64,000 bases of DNA from an uncultured Maribacter sp. (GCF_947496775.1 NZ_CANMDU010000007.1:124001-188000), one strand, 5' to 3'; positions 36,352 through 45,894 are shown, counted from the first letter of the stretch. The notes: a model not told the origin generated them from the sequence alone. Translations and numbers: made by a program.

Positions 36352-36670
36352 ACCCCATGTTATGTTGTGCACAAAAGGTCGGGTTATCCATCACAAGTCC
36401 GCATTTATACAATTTTTAAGGGATTTACACTCCTATCCCTTCCGTGCAAACAAAATATAAGTCGATCATAAAAGTATTTTATCGGGCTTCTTAAACCTAT
36501 AAACGAACTGGCTAGTCGGTTTGTTTGTTCCTAAAAGAAGTAATTCATCGGTAATTTAACCTTTGACCGAGTTTTTTGTTCGTTATATCTTTTATTCTTA
36601 CTCCAAAAAGAGATGTAACGGTTCTTTGTATAGAGACTTAGCGGTCTGTTTAACCCAAAACCCAAATCTT
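36344..36670. other. Intergenic control region in front of tetR
   Basis: About 327 bases between arsS and the TetR gene. A near-palindrome lies at 36501-36526 (listed separately). A possible second half-site, GACCGA followed by TTGTTCG, is at about 36565-36585, and a TATCTTTT-like box near 36587 may be its -7 element. An in-frame ATG at 36563 would extend TetR by 36 residues with no homology, so the leader is considered untranslated. Confidence 0.5.
36501..36526. promoter_or_regulatory. Candidate TetR operator, tetR side
   Basis: A 26-base near-palindrome centred on CTAG; arms AAACGAACTG and CGGTTTGTTT agree with each other at 8 of 10 positions, and 20 of the 26 bases are symmetric. It lies 145 bases before the TetR start and resembles the site at 26877-26902. 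Size and symmetry are right for a TetR dimer. Confidence 0.65.
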
Positions 36671-37288
36671 ATGAGTACGAGTTTAAAACGCATGGCAACC
36701 ATGCAAAGAATGCAAGTAACTGGTCTAGAGTTATTTTATACAAAAGGATACTACAACACTAGTGTAGACGATATATTAAAAGAACTTTCTCTTTCTAAAG
36801 GAGCTTTTTATTACCATTTTGAGTCTAAAGAAGATTTTTTTATTCAGATAATTGAAGGTCTATTAGTACGTAAAGCATACGGAATGTTAATAGAACCTAT
36901 TGAAAGTTATGATAATCCATTAGAAAAAATTACTAATTGTTTTGATAATGCTTTAGAAACGGCAGTACATAATGAGACCGATTTCGGTTTTGCTATAAGT
37001 AATTTTATGTCCGAATTTAATGGTAGAAATCCAAAAATAATGAAGCATTTACAAGATATCATGAAAATTTGGGAAGTAAACCTAGTAACTGCTCTACAAA
37101 AAGGAAAGTTTAACGGCTATATCGATAGGCATACGGATTGTGAAGCTGTAGCTGTATATCTTATGAGTTCCTATATTGGCATTAGAACGTTAATGGCAGA
37201 ATCTACTCCAAGTGCTCGTAAATATCGTTTTATGAGCCAATTAAAACAGTACTTTAGAAGTATTGAACAAAAACAAGTAAACGCTTAA
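36671..37288 (+). CDS. TetR/AcrR-family regulator
   Basis: 205 residues from the ATG at 36671, 36 codons inside the longest frame. The N-terminal helix-turn-helix is complete (LFYTKGYYNTSVDDILKELS, LSKGAFYYHFESKEDFF). The C-terminal ligand domain (about 70-200) has no recognised sub-family but ends in a helix rich in K, Q and R. It is separated from arsS by a terminator and a 366-base gap with a palindrome and converges with the GT9 gene, three bases away. It likely regulates the locus through the two palindromes; the ligand is unknown and could be an arsenical or a sugar. Confidence 0.92.
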   Translation: MSTSLKRMATMQRMQVTGLELFYTKGYYNTSVDDILKELSLSKGAFYYHFESKEDFFIQIIEGLLVRKAYGMLIEPIESYDNPLEKITNCFDNALETAVHNETDFGFAISNFMSEFNGRNPKIMKHLQDIMKIWEVNLVTALQKGKFNGYIDRHTDCEAVAVYLMSSYIGIRTLMAESTPSARKYRFMSQLKQYFRSIEQKQVNA

Positions 37289-37291
37289 AGA

Positions 37292-38338
37292 TTACTCGGT
37301 TTTAACTAACAACTCAAATATTTTTTGCGTTACATCTGTTGGCGCAATAGTATGCATTACCTTTTCATACCCAGCAGGAAATTTATTTCCGTAAACAGAG
37401 GTTGGTATGAAAGGGTATTCTTTTATATCCGATAAAAGGCAGTTGCTTACTTCTTGCCCAAAAGGTGCAAAACCTGCATAAGGATGGGTAACGCCCCATA
37501 ATGTTATAGTAGGAATCCCATATAATGCTGCCAAATGCGCATTACCACTATCCATAGCCAACATTACATCTAGATTAGAAATAAGTGCTAATTCATCCGT
37601 AAACGGCAAAACTCCAGCCATATTCGTACAACTAGAAAACTTAGTAGCCCATATTTCTAATTGTTTTTTTTCGATTTCTCCGCCACCAAAAAGTAAAATA
37701 GTATGCGGACTTGTATTATTAACTTCTTCCAGAACTTTCTCCATTAATTCTAATGGATACATTTTTCCAGAAAAAGCGGCAAATGGTGCAATACCAATCC
37801 ATTTATTAGGATGATTACCAACCAACTCTAACACTTTATCTGATAATTTCTCTCTTTGTAAAACAGCTTCTTTAGATAGATTAACAGTAAGTCCTAACTT
37901 TCTAAACACATCCGCATAACGTTCGGGTGTTGTCTTTAATGGCCTTAGTATTTTTGAAGCAAGTCTTGTTAAATTTTTTTTCTCTTTTCTTCCTTTATCT
38001 ATCTGAATAAAGGGCATAGAACCCCAAGAAAAATAAGTCTTTAAAATAGTACTTCGTAAAACGTTATGTAAATCGGCAACTTCTGTAATCCCTAATTGTT
38101 TTAATTCTGTATATAATTTCCATAATCCTAAAACACCTTTATGCCTTCCTTTAACATCTGCCTCGAAAACATCTGTATTTGCCAGTTGGGAGAACATAGG
38201 CTTAAAAAAAGCCCTAGTAAGTACCGTAATTTTAATAGTAGGATTTTGTTTTAATACTGCAGTGATTACAGGAACCGTCATTGCGACATCTCCCATAGCA
38301 GATAATCGTATAACAAGAATGTGTCTCTTTGTACTCAC
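37292..38338 (-). CDS. Glycosyltransferase family 9 protein (heptosyltransferase type)
   Basis: 348 residues of GT-B fold. The N-terminal domain begins RHILVIRLSAMGDVAMTVPV, and the C-terminal domain contains the nucleotide-sugar segment MLAMDSGNAHLAALYGIPTI with TLWGVTHPYAGFAPFG, both characteristic of WaaC/WaaF/GT9. Family members add heptose or a related sugar to lipid A core. It forms a minus-strand pair with the DUF4254 gene, a context repeated in Flavobacteriaceae. Confidence 0.9.
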   Translation of the reverse strand: MSTKRHILVIRLSAMGDVAMTVPVITAVLKQNPTIKITVLTRAFFKPMFSQLANTDVFEADVKGRHKGVLGLWKLYTELKQLGITEVADLHNVLRSTILKTYFSWGSMPFIQIDKGRKEKKNLTRLASKILRPLKTTPERYADVFRKLGLTVNLSKEAVLQREKLSDKVLELVGNHPNKWIGIAPFAAFSGKMYPLELMEKVLEEVNNTSPHTILLFGGGEIEKKQLEIWATKFSSCTNMAGVLPFTDELALISNLDVMLAMDSGNAHLAALYGIPTITLWGVTHPYAGFAPFGQEVSNCLLSDIKEYPFIPTSVYGNKFPAGYEKVMHTIAPTDVTQKIFELLVKTE

Positions 38339-38352
38339 TACCTAATATTCTG

Positions 38353-38955
38353 TTACTTTTGCCCTCTTAAAACAGGGTTTAATTCGTCATCATTATACAT
38401 CTTCATTTGTTTATACACTTTCATGTATTTTGCACCTTTTTCAATATCTGTAATCAATTGATCAATGGCTGCTGTAAGATCGCTTTTTTGTTCTAATAAA
38501 ATATTCAACTTAGTAGTACACTTGGCTAGGTGATCCGGAGAAGCATCTGTACGATCTACTTCCTCTTGCATATGATAAATCTTTAAAGCCAATATAGAAA
38601 GACGATCTATAGCCCAAGCAGGGCTTTCCGTATTTATAGTTGCGTTTTCTTTAATTTGTACCTTTTGGTATTTATTTAAAAAATAACTGTCAATATACTC
38701 TACTAGGTCGGTTCTATCCTGATTACTAGCGTCAATTTTTCTTTTTAATGCCAAAGCAGCAACAGGATCAATTTGCGGATCACGAATAATATCTTCATAA
38801 TGCCATTGTACTGTATCAATCCAATTTTTTCTATATAAAAGATGGTTTATATCATCTTTAGGAAAAGGATTACTAAAAGGTTGATCTACTTGGTTTATAA
38901 CATGATATTGCTGAATACTTTTTTCAAAAATATCAAATGCAGAAAGACTAAACAT
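38353..38955 (-). CDS. DUF4254 protein
   Basis: 200 residues from the ATG ending at 38955, selected because the conserved start FSLSAFDIFEKSIQQYHV follows and because a -7 box, TATCTTTG read on the minus strand, lies at 38973-38980; an upstream start at 39012 would be in the end of the DUF6427 gene. The protein is helical and matches DUF4254, which is usually next to GT9 transferases. Function unknown; no motif suggests an enzyme. Confidence 0.85.
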   Translation of the reverse strand: MFSLSAFDIFEKSIQQYHVINQVDQPFSNPFPKDDINHLLYRKNWIDTVQWHYEDIIRDPQIDPVAALALKRKIDASNQDRTDLVEYIDSYFLNKYQKVQIKENATINTESPAWAIDRLSILALKIYHMQEEVDRTDASPDHLAKCTTKLNILLEQKSDLTAAIDQLITDIEKGAKYMKVYKQMKMYNDDELNPVLRGQK

Positions 38956-38972
38956 AATTAAAGAATTTTGCG

Positions 38973-38980
38973 CAAAGATA
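38973..38980 (-). promoter_or_regulatory. -7 box (TATCTTTG) for the DUF4254-GT9 pair
   Basis: CAAAGATA on the plus strand is TATCTTTG on the minus strand, 17 bases before the chosen DUF4254 start. The -33 element is not obvious. Confidence 0.4.
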
Positions 38981-38986
38981 CCTAAT

Positions 38987-39922
38987 TTATGAAAGGATAA
39001 GACGGGATACAAAAACTAAAAAAGGAATAAAAACACTCATAATAAGCACAACTTCTTTAATTTTTTCTTTTTGAATAGATTCTATATAATTAGTTAGGAA
39101 AACTACAGCTGGGAAAAAGGTGAGTATAATGGTATCCCCATCCGAAAAAGAAAACATATATACAACCAACCCTAGAATATAGGAGAGGCCCAATAATCGC
39201 ATACTTGTAACCTTCCCTAATCCCGAGTTTCCAAGTTTAATAAAAACCCAACCTCCTAATGTAATTACCAATAATACATAAAATAAAAACCTCGTGCTTG
39301 TTCCCCAATTTAAAAAGTATCCTTTATCAAATTGAATGGAATAAGAGTATTGCTCTAAAAGAAAATTTTTAGTATTTAAAACTACTGATATAGTATGGGT
39401 AATCATCCCGAAAACAAATACACTAACTAATGGTACTAGCCAATTTCTAATATTCTTAGGTTCATAAATATATATTGCAGAAAAAACTAATAGTAAAAAA
39501 AACAAAGACCAATTACAGAATAAAGAAGAAATTAACACCCAAAGAGTAGCATCGAAAACTTTTAATTTAATGTCTTTTAATGACCTAACACTTAATATTC
39601 TTCTAGTAGCTAATATTAAGAAAAAAGCGCAAAAAATAGCTTTAAAATCTAATAAAGTCTCCGGAAATACCAGAAAAAGGAGTCCAAAAAACAAAATTGC
39701 AAAAGAATTTGGTCCTGTTATTTTGTTTCGTTGAATGATAAAATTTACAAAAAAAACACTCAATATCAGCGCAATAAAAGACGCAATTTTAACCAGTAAC
39801 TGCCCAATATCAAAGGTGTTAGTTGCTGAGTAAAATTGAACTAACCAATAGAGTAAAAACAAAAAAGTTAATACAATTATATAGTTTATTGGTTTTGTTT
39901 TTCCAAAAATGCTTGAAATCAT
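38987..39922 (-). CDS. DUF6427-type membrane protein
   Basis: 311 residues with about nine membrane helices from residue 12 on (IIVLTFLFLLYWLVQFYS), short loops and a final FVSRLILS. It matches the DUF6427 family of Flavobacteriaceae by memory. Wzy-like and other glycan-linked membrane proteins have similar helix patterns, and the neighbours are glycosyltransferase-type genes. Its end lies 14 bases inside the longer version of the DUF4254 frame. Function unknown. Confidence 0.75.
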   Translation of the reverse strand: MISSIFGKTKPINYIIVLTFLFLLYWLVQFYSATNTFDIGQLLVKIASFIALILSVFFVNFIIQRNKITGPNSFAILFFGLLFLVFPETLLDFKAIFCAFFLILATRRILSVRSLKDIKLKVFDATLWVLISSLFCNWSLFFLLLVFSAIYIYEPKNIRNWLVPLVSVFVFGMITHTISVVLNTKNFLLEQYSYSIQFDKGYFLNWGTSTRFLFYVLLVITLGGWVFIKLGNSGLGKVTSMRLLGLSYILGLVVYMFSFSDGDTIILTFFPAVVFLTNYIESIQKEKIKEVVLIMSVFIPFLVFVSRLILS

Positions 39923-39942
39923 CCTCGATTTTTATATTTTTG
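39913..39942 (+). promoter_or_regulatory. Flavobacterial promoter for the DUF6341 gene
   Basis: TTG (39913-39915), a 19-base spacer, then TATTTTTG (39935-39942): an exact match to the TTG-N19-TAnnTTTG consensus. It lies 20 bases before the ATG and overlaps the first codons of the divergent DUF6427 gene. Confidence 0.7.
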
Positions 39943-39962
39943 CTGCGTAAATATACTATAAG

Positions 39963-40184
39963 ATGAAGGCATTTTTTGAAAGCATACAGGATTTATTTGT
40001 AGATGGTCTTTTTGTACCGTACGATTTTTTCCGTTTTATGGATAGCTGGGCGCTATCTAACATAATTAACTGGCTTTTTATGTTAATTGGCTCTATAGCA
40101 TTCGTATACTGGATGTTAGAGTTGAAAAAATATGACGCGAAAGGAGAGGAAGATAAGAGTAGTACCTCCCACTCTTACCTATAA
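39963..40184 (+). CDS. Small membrane protein, DUF6341-like
   Basis: 73 residues with one clear membrane helix (about 34-54, IINWLFMLIGSIAFVYWM) and a charged serine-rich tail. The first part (KAFFESIQDLFVDGLFVPYD) is typical of a small flavobacterial family that I recall as DUF6341. It has its own consensus promoter and overlaps the end of the convergent purD gene by six bases. Function unknown. Confidence 0.75.
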   Translation: MKAFFESIQDLFVDGLFVPYDFFRFMDSWALSNIINWLFMLIGSIAFVYWMLELKKYDAKGEEDKSSTSHSYL

Positions 40185-41450
40185 ATCGAATCCAATATCT
40201 TTTCGATAATTCATCTTATCAAAATGTAGTTTTTCTATATTTTGATAAGATTTTTTTAGTGCTTCTTTGTAATCCTTACCAAAAGATGTTATAGCCATTA
40301 CTCTACCCCCATTAGTAACCACCTTATTATTCTCTATTGTTGTGCCTGCATGGAATGCTAAAGAATCTTCCATAGCATTATAGCCAGTAATTTCTTTACC
40401 TTTCTCATAAGCTTCAGGATAACCACCAGAAACAGTCATTATCGTAGTCGCTGTACGCTTATCTAATTGTAAATCTATATTATTTAAAGTTTGGTTTCCA
40501 ACTGCCTGGAAAACTTCCACTAAATCATTTTTTATCCTTGGAACAACTACTTCAGTTTCTGGATCACCCAAACGAACATTATATTCAATTACAAGAGGAT
40601 CATTATTCACTTTTATTAAACCAATAAATATAAAGCCTTTGTAAGGTAAATTATCTTTTTTAAGGCCTTCCACGGTTGGGACAACAACTCTTTCGTGGAT
40701 TTTATCCATAAACTCTTTATTAGCGAATGGAACAGGAGAAATTGCTCCCATACCACCGGTATTTAAACCCGTATCTCCTTCGCCTATACGTTTATAATCT
40801 TTGGCTGTTGGCAAAACCTTATAACCTTCACCATCTGTAAGAACAAAAACAGAAAGTTCTATACCATCTAAAAACTCTTCAATAACTACTGTAGCACTAG
40901 CATTCCCAAATTTAGAATCTAAAAGCATGGCTTTTAACTCGTCCTTAGCTTCTTGCAAATCGTTAAGAATTAAAACACCTTTCCCAGCCGCTAGACCGTC
41001 TGCCTTTAAAACATAAGGTGCTTTTAACGCATCTAAAAAGGCAAAACCTTCTTCTAAATTAGCCGAAGTAAAGCTTTCATATTTCGCTGTTGGTATATTA
41101 TGTCTATACATAAATTCCTTTGCAAACTCTTTACTTCCCTCCAAAGTTGCTGCTGCTTTTTGCGGGCCTATTACGGGAATATCTTTTAAATCTGAATCGT
41201 TTAAAAAATAATCATGCACGCCATTAACCAATGGGTCTTCCGGGCCAACAATTACCATTTCTATTTTATTCTCTAAAACTGCATTTTTAATAGCCTCAAA
41301 ATCGTTTACACCAATAGGTATATTAGTTGCTATTTCTGCGGTACCCGCATTTCCTGGTGCTACAAATAATTCTTTTAATTTAGAGCTTTGTTTTATTTTC
41401 CAAGCTAATGTATGTTCACGCCCGCCAGAGCCAAGAATAAGTATGTTCAT
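40179..41450 (-). CDS. purD: Phosphoribosylamine--glycine ligase (GARS)
   Basis: 423 residues from the ATG ending at 41450, where the conserved start MNILILGSGGREHTLAWKI lies; a longer start at 41468 is disfavoured by a TATTTTTG-like -7 box on the minus strand at 41466-41473. The protein is the ATP-grasp ligase of step two of purine synthesis, joining glycine to phosphoribosylamine. The ATP-binding segment VLKADGLAAGKGVLIL and the metal-binding EYNVRLGDPETEVV are present. It is an isolated housekeeping gene next to the polysaccharide locus and marks its downstream border. Confidence 0.97.
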   Translation of the reverse strand: MNILILGSGGREHTLAWKIKQSSKLKELFVAPGNAGTAEIATNIPIGVNDFEAIKNAVLENKIEMVIVGPEDPLVNGVHDYFLNDSDLKDIPVIGPQKAAATLEGSKEFAKEFMYRHNIPTAKYESFTSANLEEGFAFLDALKAPYVLKADGLAAGKGVLILNDLQEAKDELKAMLLDSKFGNASATVVIEEFLDGIELSVFVLTDGEGYKVLPTAKDYKRIGEGDTGLNTGGMGAISPVPFANKEFMDKIHERVVVPTVEGLKKDNLPYKGFIFIGLIKVNNDPLVIEYNVRLGDPETEVVVPRIKNDLVEVFQAVGNQTLNNIDLQLDKRTATTIMTVSGGYPEAYEKGKEITGYNAMEDSLAFHAGTTIENNKVVTNGGRVMAITSFGKDYKEALKKSYQNIEKLHFDKMNYRKDIGFDL

Positions 41451-41492
41451 GGTAAAAGGTTTTGGCAAAAATACTCTTTGCCCTTTTAAAAA

Positions 41493-42473
41493 TTATATAT
41501 TATTTGAAAAATTACGATGTTCTTTTTTTTGAAGTTCTTCTGGTGATAAAGATTTAAAATAATCGAAAACAATTTTTAATCCCTCTGCACGATTTACTTT
41601 GGGTTCCCAGTCTAATATTTCTTTCGCTTTAGAAATATCGGGCTGTCTTTGCAATGGATCATCTTGTGGTAAGGGTTTATATACCACTTTTTGCGAAGTA
41701 CCTGTAAGTTTAATAATTTCTTCTGCAAATTCTTTTATAGTAGTTTCATGCGGATTGCCAATATTAATAGGATCTGTATAATCGCTCATTAATAATCTAT
41801 AAATTCCTTCTATTTGATCATCTATATAACAAAAAGAACGAGTTTGAGAACCATCTCCAAAAATGGTTAAATCTTCACCACGTAAAGCTTGCCCCATAAA
41901 AGCAGGCACTACTCTACCATCATTTAGACGCATTCTAGGGCCGTAGGTATTAAAAATTCTCACAATACGAGTATCCAGTCCATGAAAACGATGATATGCC
42001 ATTGTAATAGACTCCATAAAGCGCTTAGCCTCATCATAAACTCCTCTTGGACCTACAGGGCTCACGTTTCCATAATATTCTTCATTTTGTGGGTGCACCA
42101 AAGGATCCCCATAAACTTCCGAAGTAGAGGCTACTAAAATCCTAGCATTTTTTTGTTTAGCCACCCCTAAAAGATTTAAAGTACCCAAAGAACCAACTTT
42201 TAAAGTCTCTATTGGAATTTTTAAATAATCAATGGGACTCGCTGGCGAAGCAAAATGCAGTATATAATCTAACTCTCCTGCAACATGCACAAAAGTACTA
42301 ACATCATGATGTTGAAACTCGAATTGTTTTAAAGGAAAAAGATGTTCGATATTTTTAAGATCGCCTGTAACAAGGTTGTCCATACCAATAACATGAAAAC
42401 CTTCTTTAATAAAACAATCACATAAATGAGACCCTAAAAATCCTGCAGCTCCTGTTATGAGTATTCTTTTCAT
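41493..42473 (-). CDS. UDP-glucuronate decarboxylase (UXS-like epimerase)
   Basis: 326-residue short-chain dehydrogenase. It has [12 protein letters not shown] at the N-terminus for NAD, the STSEVYGDP segment and the catalytic YDEAK (Y-x3-K). RRLNDGR-type and [17 protein letters not shown] motifs are as in UXS enzymes that convert UDP-glucuronate to UDP-xylose. It is the last gene of the polysaccharide locus and overlaps the initiating transferase by four bases. UDP-galacturonate-type alternatives cannot be excluded. Confidence 0.9.
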   Translation of the reverse strand: MKRILITGAAGFLGSHLCDCFIKEGFHVIGMDNLVTGDLKNIEHLFPLKQFEFQHHDVSTFVHVAGELDYILHFASPASPIDYLKIPIETLKVGSLGTLNLLGVAKQKNARILVASTSEVYGDPLVHPQNEEYYGNVSPVGPRGVYDEAKRFMESITMAYHRFHGLDTRIVRIFNTYGPRMRLNDGRVVPAFMGQALRGEDLTIFGDGSQTRSFCYIDDQIEGIYRLLMSDYTDPINIGNPHETTIKEFAEEIIKLTGTSQKVVYKPLPQDDPLQRQPDISKAKEILDWEPKVNRAEGLKIVFDYFKSLSPEELQKKEHRNFSNNI

Positions 42474-43663
42474 TCTACTTTTTCTTCTTTGGATTTTTCC
42501 TTTATAATATGAATTGTTTTTTGTTTGTGTTTTTTCTTTTTTCCATTGCCTTTAGACTTAAAACTCTCTACTTTTCTTTTTAGCATAATTTTTTGCTTTA
42601 ACGTAGTAAAGTTATAATTGTATTTAAAGAATATATATCCTAAAAAGATTACAACAGAAACGAGCATTATAACCATCCCGAGATTTTTAGCTTTACTTCC
42701 TAAAACGATAAAAAGCATTACAAAAAGAAGATTAAAACAACCAATAATAAAACTGGCCTGTTTATGGCTAAGTCCCCAATAATCTATCAATACATGATGG
42801 GTATGGTTTCTGTCTGGAGAAAAAGGTCCTTTCTTATTAGCAATTCGTATGGTAAATACTCTTGCCGTATCAAAAAGGGGAACAATTAAAATGCTAATTG
42901 CAATCAAAGGTGCATTTTCTAAAAGGAAGGGCATTTCTGTATAGCTTTCTGGCCCTAAAGCCAAAAACTTTAAAGTAAGTATACTTATAACAAACCCAAC
43001 AATTAACGAGCCCGTATCTCCCATAAAAATCTTTTTATCCGAAGAGAGGTTAAATCCAAGAAAAGCCATTAAGCTAGCATTTAAAGTAATACTTAAAAGG
43101 GCAAAGAAGTATTCCTCTGTTAGATAAAAAATGGTGGTATAAAGAACCATAATTACAATACCAACTACGGAAGCCAAACCATCTATTCCGTCAATTAAAT
43201 TATAAGAGTTGATAATTGTAATCATCATAAAACCCGCTATAGCCAAATACAAATAATATGGAATTTCATTCACATTTAAAAATCCATTCAACGACGTAAT
43301 CGTAAAGCTAGGATTTGCTAAAATAAATGCAACAGCAAAAGCTTGGGCTATTAATTTTGCACCGGGAGATATTATAACCAAATCGTCTTTAAGCCCTACT
43401 ATAAACAAAATAGTAAGACCCGGAATTAAATACATTGCTTCATTAAATGCATCTCTTCCGCTAATAAAAAAAAGAGCAAATATTAAAGTATAATAAAAAG
43501 AAATCCCCCCCAAAGTAGGAGTTTTACTTACATGAGAACTTCTTTGGTTTGGATCATCCATTAACCGCTTATGCTCAACAACACTAATAATTTTAGGTAT
43601 TGTTAAATAAGTAAGGAGAAAAGCCCCTATAAATAATGCGATAGCAGTTTCTAAAAAGAACAA
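42470..43663 (-). CDS. WecA/MraY-type undecaprenyl-phosphate sugar-1-phosphate transferase
   Basis: 397 residues with 10-11 membrane helices. The motifs are [51 protein letters not shown] and [14 protein letters not shown], the last being the HIHH-type loop of WecA rather than MraY. It should start the O-unit by moving a HexNAc-1-phosphate to undecaprenyl phosphate. A basic C-terminal tail (KKKKHKQKT) is cytoplasmic. It is cotranscribed with the UXS gene. Confidence 0.92.
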   Translation of the reverse strand: MFFLETAIALFIGAFLLTYLTIPKIISVVEHKRLMDDPNQRSSHVSKTPTLGGISFYYTLIFALFFISGRDAFNEAMYLIPGLTILFIVGLKDDLVIISPGAKLIAQAFAVAFILANPSFTITSLNGFLNVNEIPYYLYLAIAGFMMITIINSYNLIDGIDGLASVVGIVIMVLYTTIFYLTEEYFFALLSITLNASLMAFLGFNLSSDKKIFMGDTGSLIVGFVISILTLKFLALGPESYTEMPFLLENAPLIAISILIVPLFDTARVFTIRIANKKGPFSPDRNHTHHVLIDYWGLSHKQASFIIGCFNLLFVMLFIVLGSKAKNLGMVIMLVSVVIFLGYIFFKYNYNFTTLKQKIMLKRKVESFKSKGNGKKKKHKQKTIHIIKEKSKEEKVE

Positions 43664-43780
43664 TTTGCTTATATTTTGCTGTTATATTTTATATCCTCGT
43701 AAAAATAGAATTTCTTTATTTAAAAACACTTAAATCTAAAGTATATTATTCTCCAAAAAAAAGCTGAGACATGTAAAAAA

Positions 43781-45091
43781 TTAAATGCATTTCGTTTCAT
43801 TCTTCTCTAGAAACTTTCTCGTATCAAAAAAATCATTACCTAAAGCAAATGCGGAAACAAAAAAAGTAAAAACAAGAACACCATTTTCTCTCAATAAAAA
43901 ACTTTCTGTTAAAGAATATAATAAAAAGACAATAGCTATTAATATATACAATTTCTTATATACACTTTTTTTCAAATAAACTAAAGGAGAAAATATGTAA
44001 ATAAACAAGGCAACTAAATTAAATATCCCTCCAATCAACATTGTGCTCAAATATTGATTATGGGAATTAAACTTTGCATTTATACCCCATTCAAAATTAT
44101 TTACTTCATATTGCTTAAGTAATTCAAATTTAAAGTCCCCAATACCATAACCAAATAAAAAAGACGTAAAGCTCTTAAAGATTAACTGCAAAGAAGATTT
44201 AATTTGATATATTCTAGCAATAAAATCACTAGTGATTTCCTTTATGCAAATTTCCATGCCACATTTCCATTCGTTGAAAATAATTCCTAACGCATTATCA
44301 AAATTGGAGAATCTAAAAACACTTTCATTTACAAAATCAACTTTGAAAAGAAAAAACAAACAAACTAATATAACCCCGGTAACTCCTAATTTATACTTTT
44401 TATCTAAATTAAAAATAAGAAAAATGCAAAAAAACAAAAGTAAAAGTAAAAGCAGTCTAGAGGCTAGAAAAAACAGAAAACATGCCTGGAACAAAAATAT
44501 TAACCATTTCTTTTTACCCTGAACAAAATAATTATTAATGAAAATTGAAATTAAAATCATTAAAGAATAATATCCAGGATGTAGTTTTACCATGTTAGAC
44601 AATCTCTCATATGTAATGGAATTAATCACATTTACATAGTCTTGAGTAATATCAAAATTATATATAGCGATACCTATATTTACAAATTCCAAAAATAAAA
44701 TCCCATACAAAAAAGATTTAAAAATGTCCCTTAACAGTAATTGATTAGATATAAATATTATTTGAAAAATAATAAAAAATAAATAATTAGCAATTAACCC
44801 AAATCCACTTTTCAAATCATCAGTATATAAAAAAGAAAAAACTGAAAACATGAAAAAGAATGAAAGAAATAAAAACTTAATTTTATTTCTAACAAAAAAA
44901 CTTTTATAAACTTCTGGATTTGTATAAACATCTATAAATTTCAATAATAATAGACATCCCAAAACATATTTTGGCACATGATATCCAATCATAGGAATTG
45001 AAAACGAAAAAATTAAAAAAAACAGACTTGTTACATCACAAATAGAAATTTTATTAAAATTTTCCATTAAGTCGAGATAAAGTTTTCGCAT
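43781..45091 (-). CDS. O-antigen ligase/polymerase-type membrane protein
   Basis: 436 residues with about 11 membrane helices and a large loop around 280-340 (SFLFGYGIGDFKFELLKQYE, NAKFNSHNQYLSTMLIGG), which is the O-antigen polymerase/ligase (Wzy/WaaL) layout; the SHNQYL piece carries the family's loop histidine. The DNA is very AT-rich. It overlaps the upstream glycosyltransferase by 38 bases. The locus also has an EpsG-like polymerase, so this one may be the ligase or a second polymerase. Confidence 0.82.
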   Translation of the reverse strand: MRKLYLDLMENFNKISICDVTSLFFLIFSFSIPMIGYHVPKYVLGCLLLLKFIDVYTNPEVYKSFFVRNKIKFLFLSFFFMFSVFSFLYTDDLKSGFGLIANYLFFIIFQIIFISNQLLLRDIFKSFLYGILFLEFVNIGIAIYNFDITQDYVNVINSITYERLSNMVKLHPGYYSLMILISIFINNYFVQGKKKWLIFLFQACFLFFLASRLLLLLLLFFCIFLIFNLDKKYKLGVTGVILVCLFFLFKVDFVNESVFRFSNFDNALGIIFNEWKCGMEICIKEITSDFIARIYQIKSSLQLIFKSFTSFLFGYGIGDFKFELLKQYEVNNFEWGINAKFNSHNQYLSTMLIGGIFNLVALFIYIFSPLVYLKKSVYKKLYILIAIVFLLYSLTESFLLRENGVLVFTFFVSAFALGNDFFDTRKFLEKNETKCI

Positions 45092-45875
45092 TTATTTTTT
45101 TTCTTTTAAAATCAAAAAACCAACCCCATTTATTAAAGTATTTAATTGAAGAAGATATATGATACTTTAATAATTTTTTATTTTTATACGAACCTTTCTC
45201 AAATTTATGATATATGTGAACATTAGGAAAAAATAATGTTTTATATTTTTCATGTATCCTTCTAGACAAGTCAATATCTTCAAGGTACATAAAAAACCTT
45301 TCATCAAATCCCCCAACATTCTTTAATGCACTAGTTTTACAAAACATAAAACATCCGGAAAGATATGGCACGTTCATTATTTTATTATACTTAGTAAAAC
45401 GCAATTCATATCTTATATTAAGGTTTTCTTTTATCTTTTTGAACGGTAAAAATCTTCTAAAAAATAAATCAAATGGTGTTGGTAGTAATTTACAAAGGTA
45501 TTGTGTATTTTTATTTGGAAAAAGTACTTTGGGCATCAACAATCCAATAGATTCATCAGTTCTAAAAAAAACAATTAATTCTTCAATAACATTTTTATCA
45601 AAATATATATCTGGATTTACTATTAAGTGGTAATCCGACTTTAAATCTATTGCTTTGTTAATAGCAATATTATGCCCCGCTCCAAATCCTATATTTTTTT
45701 CGTTCTTTATATAAATAATGCTATCTATATCACATAATACTTCAATATCTCTATTATTAGAATTATCTACAATATAAAATAAAAATTTTTCACTTATTAA
45801 TTTTACACTATTTATAATTTTTTTTAAATCCTTAAAAGAATTATGATAGGTAACTAATGAAATCGTAATAAACAT
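45054..45875 (-). CDS. Glycosyltransferase family 2 (rhamnosyltransferase-like)
   Basis: 273-residue GT-A enzyme. It has the nucleotide-binding start ISLVTYHNSFKDLKKII, the segment NIGFGAGHNIAINKA, the D-x-D-like LIVNPDIYFD, and the FDERFFMYLEDIDLSRR motif, which is typical of WbbL-type rhamnosyltransferases. As dTDP-rhamnose is made in the locus, rhamnose transfer is plausible. The last 12 codons overlap the O-antigen polymerase-like gene. Confidence 0.88.
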   Translation of the reverse strand: MFITISLVTYHNSFKDLKKIINSVKLISEKFLFYIVDNSNNRDIEVLCDIDSIIYIKNEKNIGFGAGHNIAINKAIDLKSDYHLIVNPDIYFDKNVIEELIVFFRTDESIGLLMPKVLFPNKNTQYLCKLLPTPFDLFFRRFLPFKKIKENLNIRYELRFTKYNKIMNVPYLSGCFMFCKTSALKNVGGFDERFFMYLEDIDLSRRIHEKYKTLFFPNVHIYHKFEKGSYKNKKLLKYHISSSIKYFNKWGWFFDFKRKKINAKTLSRLNGKF

Positions 45876-45894
45876 AATATTTATCTAAAAAAAA

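Noticed and set aside
36563-36670. 36-codon N-terminal extension of the TetR protein
   Set aside because: The extension has no homology and lies in the region with promoter-like boxes; the ATG at 36671 begins just before the helix-turn-helix domain.
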